DNA from: JAAXGX01 sp965203565
Lineage (GTDB): Bacteria; Acidobacteriota; Vicinamibacteria; Vicinamibacterales; UBA8438
Direction of reading: 5' to 3'
Assembly: GCA_965203565.1 (NCBI GenBank)
Contig: OZ241896.1
Coordinates: 186,001 to 250,000 of the forward strand
Length of the DNA stretch: 64,000 nucleotides
Shown here one piece after another: positions 59,683 to 64,000 of the stretch. The first letter of the stretch is position 1. The number at the start of each line of letters is the position of its first letter. The translations under genes were made by a program, and so were the position numbers. The notes beneath the pieces are model-generated. The model had not been told where the DNA came from. It did not search any database and worked only from the letters and a program-made list of their open reading frames with translations.

Positions 59683-62139
59683 ATGCCAAGACTGCGAAGA
59701 CCGCGAAGACCGCCGGAGCCGTCAGGGTCGCGACGCGGCGCGGCCGGCGTCGCTGCGCTCGCGCTCGCGTGCGGCTTTCTGCATCTCGCCGGCGCGCCGG
59801 CGGCCGGCCAGACCGCGCCGGACGGTGCGCCGTCGCGCGCGCTGCTCGACCGCTACTGCGTGACCTGCCACAACGAACGCCTGAAGACGGCCGGGCTGAC
59901 GCTCGACACCGTGGACGTGGAGCAGGCGGCGGCGCACGCGGAAGTGCTGGAGAAGGTGGTCCGCAAGCTGCGCGCCGGGCAGATGCCGCCGGCCGGCCGG
60001 CCGCGCCCCGACGCGGCGGCGGTCGACGCGTTCGCCACGGCGCTGGAGACCGCGCTCGACCGCGAGAGCGCGGCGGCGCCCAACCCCGGCCGGGTCGCCT
60101 CCCGGCGGATGAACCGGGTGGAGTACGTCAACGCCGTCCGCGACCTGCTGGCGCTGGAGATCGACGGCGCCGAGCTGCTGCCGAGCGACATGGCGGGGTT
60201 CGGGTTCGACAACAACGCCGACGTGCTGGCGATGACCCCGGCCCTGATGTCGCGGTACATCGCGGCGGCCACCAAGATCAGCCGGGCCGCCGTCGGCAGT
60301 CCCGACAACCGCCCGATGCGTCAGGTGTACTCGCTCGGCTTCGAGCAGCAGGACGCCCGGATGAACGAGGACATGCCGTTCGCCACCCATGGCGGCCTGG
60401 CGGCCCGCCACCTGTTCCCGCTCGACGGCGAGTACGTCTTCGCGGTCCGTCTCAAGCGGAACCAGACGGTCGAGACGATCAACGGCATCGAGGAGGACGA
60501 GCACGAGATCGAGCTGCGGGTGGACCACGCGCTCGTCACCCGGTGGAGGATCGGGGGCAGGTTCCCCGGACCGAATCCCGGCGTGCTGATCGCGGTGCCC
60601 GAGGACGACGTGGAGGGCCAGCGCCTGCACGAGTACCGGATGACGGCCGACGACGCGCTGGAGATCCGCACCAACGTCAAGGCCGGCCAGCGGCTCGTCT
60701 CGGTGTCGTTCACCGACTCGGCGCCCTCGCCCCACGGCCTGCGCGGCAAGCCCGGCATCGACCAGGTGTTCATCTCCGGTCCGTTCAACGGAAAGACGCC
60801 GGACGACACGGCGAGCCGGCGGCGGATCTTCACCTGCCGCCCGGCCAGCGCCGCGGACGAGGAGCCGTGCGCGAGAGAGATCATCGCGACGCTCGCCCGC
60901 CGGGCGTACCGCCGGCCGGTCGCCGGCGGCGACGTCGACCCGCTGGTGGCGGTCTACCGCGAAGGCCGCGCCGACCGCGACTTCGACGCCGGGATAGAGC
61001 GGGCGCTCGAAGCGCTCCTCTCGATGCCCGAGTTTCTCCTGCGGGTGGAGCATCAGCCGGCGGGCGTCGGTCCCGGCGAGGTCTACGAGTTGACCGACCT
61101 GGAGCTGGCCTCCCGCCTCTCGTTCTTCCTCTGGCGCAGCATTCCGGACGACGAGCTGCTCGACCTGGCGGCCGACAGGCGGCTGAGCGACCCGGACGTG
61201 CTGGCCGGGCAGGTGCGCCGCCTGCTGGCCGACCGGAAGGCCACCCGGTTCACGAACGACTTCATCGGCCAGTGGCTCCAGACGCGCAACATCAACGAGC
61301 AGGCGCCCGACGGGGCGCTGTTCGCTCAGTTCAACGACACACTGCGCAAGGCGATGGCGCGTGAGACGGAGCTGTTCTTCGAGAGCCAAGTCCGCGAAGA
61401 CCGCCCGATTCCGGAGCTGCTGCGCGCCGACTACACCTTCCTCAACGAGCAGTTGGCCCGTCACTACGGCGTGGAGGGCGTCTACGGCAGCCGGTTCCGC
61501 CGGGCGCAGTGGACCGACGACCGGCGGCACGGGCTGCTCGGCCACGCCAGCCTGCTGACGGTGACGTCGTATGCGAACCGGACGTCGGTGGTGCTGCGGG
61601 GCAAGTGGGTGCTGGAGACGCTGCTGGGCGCGCCGCCGCCGCCGCCGCCGCCGAACGTGCCGCCGCTCGAGGAGAACGACGGCAGCGGCCCGCCGGCGTC
61701 GCTGCGGGAGCGGATGGAGCGGCACCGGAGCAACCCGGTCTGCGCGAGCTGCCACTCGGAGATGGATCAGTTGGGGTTCGCGCTCGAGCATTTCGACGCG
61801 ATCGGGCAGTGGCGGGAGACGGACGCCGGCGCGCCGATCGACGCGACGATCGAGTGGGCGGACCGGACGATAGACAGCCCGCGGGCGCTGCGGGAGGCGC
61901 TGGCGGGGAAGGGAACCGAGTTCGTCCGAACGGTGGCGGAGAAGCTGCTGACCTACGCGCTCGGCCGCGGCCTGACGCATCACGACGCGCCGACGGTGCG
62001 GCAGCTCGTGCGGGACCTGCAGCGCGACGGCTACCGGTGGTCTTCGCTGCTGCTCGGCGTCGCGGAGAGCGCGCCGTTCCGGATGCGGCGCGCGCCCGGC
62101 CCGGCCGACGCGCCGGAGGCGACCGTCGCCGCGCGCTGA
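59683..62139 (+). CDS. DUF1592-family secreted cytochrome-like protein, second copy
   Basis: 818 residues from ATG 59683, which has GAGGCGGGG just upstream; ATG 59668 is an alternative. A basic then hydrophobic leader precedes YCVTCHNERLKTAGL (c-type haem). The order DUF1587 (RMNRVEYVNAVRDLLALEI), DUF1595, DUF1592 (ELASRLSFFLWRSIPDD), DUF1588 (second CxxCH in VCASCHSEMDQLGFALE) and DUF1585 matches the gene at 28138. It lacks an overlap with its DUF1552 partner, which begins 39 bp later. Confidence 0.93.
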   Translation: MPRLRRPRRPPEPSGSRRGAAGVAALALACGFLHLAGAPAAGQTAPDGAPSRALLDRYCVTCHNERLKTAGLTLDTVDVEQAAAHAEVLEKVVRKLRAGQMPPAGRPRPDAAAVDAFATALETALDRESAAAPNPGRVASRRMNRVEYVNAVRDLLALEIDGAELLPSDMAGFGFDNNADVLAMTPALMSRYIAAATKISRAAVGSPDNRPMRQVYSLGFEQQDARMNEDMPFATHGGLAARHLFPLDGEYVFAVRLKRNQTVETINGIEEDEHEIELRVDHALVTRWRIGGRFPGPNPGVLIAVPEDDVEGQRLHEYRMTADDALEIRTNVKAGQRLVSVSFTDSAPSPHGLRGKPGIDQVFISGPFNGKTPDDTASRRRIFTCRPASAADEEPCAREIIATLARRAYRRPVAGGDVDPLVAVYREGRADRDFDAGIERALEALLSMPEFLLRVEHQPAGVGPGEVYELTDLELASRLSFFLWRSIPDDELLDLAADRRLSDPDVLAGQVRRLLADRKATRFTNDFIGQWLQTRNINEQAPDGALFAQFNDTLRKAMARETELFFESQVREDRPIPELLRADYTFLNEQLARHYGVEGVYGSRFRRAQWTDDRRHGLLGHASLLTVTSYANRTSVVLRGKWVLETLLGAPPPPPPPNVPPLEENDGSGPPASLRERMERHRSNPVCASCHSEMDQLGFALEHFDAIGQWRETDAGAPIDATIEWADRTIDSPRALREALAGKGTEFVRTVAEKLLTYALGRGLTHHDAPTVRQLVRDLQRDGYRWSSLLLGVAESAPFRMRRAPGPADAPEATVAAR

Positions 62140-62178
62140 ACGCCGTCAGACCGGTGGATTGATCCAAGGAGACCAGGC

Positions 62179-63531
62179 ATGTTCATCACCAGAAAGCAGT
62201 TGCCCCGCCGCACGGTGTTGCGAGGACTGGGCGTCAGCATGGCGCTGCCGCTGCTCGACGGCATGGTTCCGGCGCTGACCGCGCTCAGCAGGACCGCGGC
62301 GGCCCCCGTGCGGCGGTTCGGCGTGTTCTACGTGCCGAACGGGATGTCGATGCCGTACTGGTCGCCGAAGGCGGAAGGACCGCTGACCGAGCTCCCGCCG
62401 ACGCTGCAGTCGCTCGCCGGGCTGGAGGACCGGGTGCTGATGTGCGGCGGACTCGCCGACGAAGCGGCCAACCTGGTGAAGGGAGGCGGCGACCACGCGC
62501 GGTCGGCCGGCACCTTCCTGACCTGCGTCCCGTTCAAGATCACCGCCGGAGCCGACGTGTACGCCGCGGTGTCGGTCGACCAGATCGCCGCGCGGGAGCT
62601 GTCGAAGGAGACCCAGTTGGCGTCGCTGGAGCTCGGGATCGAGTCGAACGCCATGCTCGGCTCGTGCGACGGCGGCGCGAGCTGCGCCTACACGAACACG
62701 ATCGCCTGGCGCACGCCGACCACCCCGCTGCCGATCGAGAACGACCCGCGCGCCGTCTTCGAGCGGCTGTTCGGCACGAGCGGCAGCACCGACCCGGCGG
62801 CGCGGCTGGCGCGCATCCGGCGCGACCGCACCATCCTGGACCTCGTCGGCGAGAAGCTGGGCGACCTCGAGCGGACGCTCGGTCCCGGAGACCGCGTGAA
62901 GCTCGACGAGTACCTGGAGTCGGTGCGCGACATCGAGCGGCGGATCGAGATGGCGGAGCGCCAGAACACGCGCGAACTGCCGGTGGTCGATCAGCCGGTC
63001 GGCGTCCCGAACGACTACGCGGAGCACGCCAGGCTGATGATGGACCTGCTGGCGCTCGCCTTCCAGACCGACCTGACGCGGATCAGCACGTTCATGCTCG
63101 CCCGCGAGGTCTCGGGCCACGCCTATCCGGAGATCGGCGTGCCCGACTCGCACCATCCGCTGTCGCACCACCAGGACGAGCCGGCCAAGCTGGAGCGGCT
63201 GCACAAGATCAACGAGTACCACTTCCAGCAGTTCGCCCATCTCGTCAGGAAGCTGTCCGAGACGCCGGAGGGCGACGGGACGATGATGGACTCGACGCTG
63301 CTGCTGTACGGCACCGGGATCAGCGACAGCAACACCCACTTCCACGACGACCTGCCGATTGCGCTGATCGCCGGGAAGGACACCGGGATCACCGGCGGCC
63401 GGTACGTCCGGTACGCGGACGGCACGCCGCTGGCGAACCTCCACCTCTCGGTCCTCGAAAAGCTGGGAACGCCGGAGGAGATGCTCGGCGACAGCACCGG
63501 CACGCTGAAGCACGTGACCGGCCTCGCATGA
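62179..63531 (+). CDS. DUF1552-family secreted protein, second copy (Tat-type leader)
   Basis: 450 residues. MFITRKQLPRRTVLRGLGVS is a twin-arginine-like leader. The DUF1552 body matches the gene at 30636: VFYVPNGMSMPYW, GTFLTCVPFKIT, CAYTNTIAW, PDSHHPLSHH, and a final LYGTGISDSNTHFHDDLP. A Shine-Dalgarno (AAGGAGA) about 8 bp upstream supports the start. Paired with the DUF1592 gene. Confidence 0.93.
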   Translation: MFITRKQLPRRTVLRGLGVSMALPLLDGMVPALTALSRTAAAPVRRFGVFYVPNGMSMPYWSPKAEGPLTELPPTLQSLAGLEDRVLMCGGLADEAANLVKGGGDHARSAGTFLTCVPFKITAGADVYAAVSVDQIAARELSKETQLASLELGIESNAMLGSCDGGASCAYTNTIAWRTPTTPLPIENDPRAVFERLFGTSGSTDPAARLARIRRDRTILDLVGEKLGDLERTLGPGDRVKLDEYLESVRDIERRIEMAERQNTRELPVVDQPVGVPNDYAEHARLMMDLLALAFQTDLTRISTFMLAREVSGHAYPEIGVPDSHHPLSHHQDEPAKLERLHKINEYHFQQFAHLVRKLSETPEGDGTMMDSTLLLYGTGISDSNTHFHDDLPIALIAGKDTGITGGRYVRYADGTPLANLHLSVLEKLGTPEEMLGDSTGTLKHVTGLA

Positions 63532-63541
63532 AGGGGGGAAG

Positions 63542-63618
63542 TGGTGCCGGTGCAGGGACTTGAACCCCGGACCTAGCGGATATGAGCCGCTCGCTCTGAC
63601 CAGCTGAGCTACACCGGC
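63542..63618 (-). tRNA. tRNA with CAU anticodon (elongator Met or Ile2), CCA encoded
   Basis: Read on the minus strand: 7-bp acceptor GCCGGTG/CACCGGC, TAGCTCAG D-arm start, anticodon stem AGCGG/CCGCT with loop CTCATAT (anticodon CAT), T-arm CGGGG-TTCAAGT-CCCTG, discriminator A then CCA (63544-63542). All arms pair (one G-U in the T stem). CAU is shared by elongator Met and lysidine-modified Ile2 tRNAs, and sequence alone does not let me decide. Confidence 0.93.
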
Positions 63619-63662
63619 ACGGCGCCGCAACCGGCAGACGCTCCATTATAGCGAACGCGCGG

Positions 63663-64000
63663 CTACAGGATCAGCATCGCGTCGCCGAAGCTGTAGAAGC
63701 GGTACCGCCGATCGATCGCTTCGCGGTAGGCGGCGAGGATCGTCTCGCGGCCGGCGAACGCGCAGGCCAGCAGCAGGAGCGACGAGCGCGGCAGGTGGAA
63801 GTTGGTCAGCAGGCCGCCCACCACCTGGAAGTCGAAGCGCCCGTGGATGTACAGGTCGGTCTCTCCCGCTCCCGGCTCCAGACGCCCGCCGTGGGCGCGG
63901 GCGACCGCTTCGAGCGTGCGGGTGGTGGTGGTCCCGACGGCGACGACCCGGCGCCCCTCGTCGAGCGCGCGGTTGATCGCGGCGGCCGTCGACGCCGTCA
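63663..64000 (-). CDS. queA: S-adenosylmethionine:tRNA ribosyltransferase-isomerase (QueA), C-terminal part
   Basis: Open frame from the right edge of the window down to a TAG at 63663-63665; the N terminus lies outside. Translated, it reads VVAVGTTTTRTLEA, TDLYIHGRFDFQVV, GLLTNFHLPRSSLLLLACAF and YRFYSFGDAMLIL at the end. These are the highly conserved QueA C-terminal motifs. QueA transfers and isomerises the ribosyl group of S-adenosylmethionine to make epoxyqueuosine in tRNA. It ends 44 bp from the tRNA gene on the same strand. Confidence 0.96.
   Translation of the reverse strand, partial: TASTAAAINRALDEGRRVVAVGTTTTRTLEAVARAHGGRLEPGAGETDLYIHGRFDFQVVGGLLTNFHLPRSSLLLLACAFAGRETILAAYREAIDRRYRFYSFGDAMLIL

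Noticed and set aside
63542..64000. tRNA at the edge as an integration (att) site for the defence island
   Set aside because: No integrase or repeated tRNA 3' end was found in the window, and the genes next to the tRNA are ordinary chromosomal genes.

Overview
The window is high-GC bacterial chromosome. Paired DUF1592/DUF1552 genes, secreted ankyrin-repeat proteins, a cluster of PQQ-type quinoproteins and a secreted DUF6282 amidohydrolase together suggest an Acidobacteriota of the Vicinamibacteria type; this is an inference from gene content, not from a marker gene. A CAU-anticodon tRNA and the 3' part of queA lie at the right edge. A macro-domain gene, truncated at its 5' end, lies at the left edge.

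Left part (1-26081) is a dense defence and mobile-element region. A macro-domain gene and an AAA-ATPase remnant are followed by a complete IS4-family element (755-2215, 10-bp target duplication), a secreted LigE-type DNA ligase, and a complete IS21-family element (3912-6552). The IS21 element split a copy of a repeat block that also lies upstream of the type III mod gene. Next comes a cassette (about 6715-12123): DNA methylase, a protein with two GHKL ATPase modules (MORC/MutL-like plus histidine-kinase-like), a response-regulator-like protein, a ComEC-like metallo-beta-lactamase (MBL) protein and a truncated DUF1828 gene. The first four are coupled by 1-4 bp junctions. The cassette is bracketed by two pieces of a second, broken mod 5' end, which is the strongest structural clue that it arrived as a unit. 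It is followed by an AAA ATPase/DUF4276 pair (12231-13999, minus strand), an intact type III restriction-modification pair (14645-18816) and, 16 bp later, a five-gene operon (18833-26081): SIS-HAD fusion, phosphoribosyltransferase-like protein, ORC/CDC6-like ATPase, an unrecognised protein and a PfkB-family kinase. By inference this is a conflict system built on sugar-phosphate/nucleotide chemistry.

Middle part (26117-37133) looks like ordinary chromosomal accessory metabolism: two secreted proteins on the minus strand, then DUF1592-DUF1552-ankyrin on the plus strand, a DinB-family protein, a DUF418-type membrane protein and a surface protein with Calx-beta and Ig-like modules and a sorting-signal-like C terminus.

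A second defence block (37221-48023) contains a DNA methyltransferase followed by an AAA ATPase/TOPRIM-like pair; a 1353-residue single-chain restriction-methylation enzyme downstream of a RelA/SpoT-domain gene; and two divergent AAA_14/DUF4143 genes separated by a strikingly AT-rich spacer with two matching palindromes.

Right part (48040-64000): a prolyl-oligopeptidase-family lipoprotein, two SnoaL-like proteins, a three-gene quinoprotein/RnfD-like operon, a carboxymuconolactone-decarboxylase-like protein, a c-type cytochrome plus ankyrin protein, a second DUF1592/DUF1552 pair, a tRNA and queA. Family assignments come from recognising motifs by eye; no database search was run.
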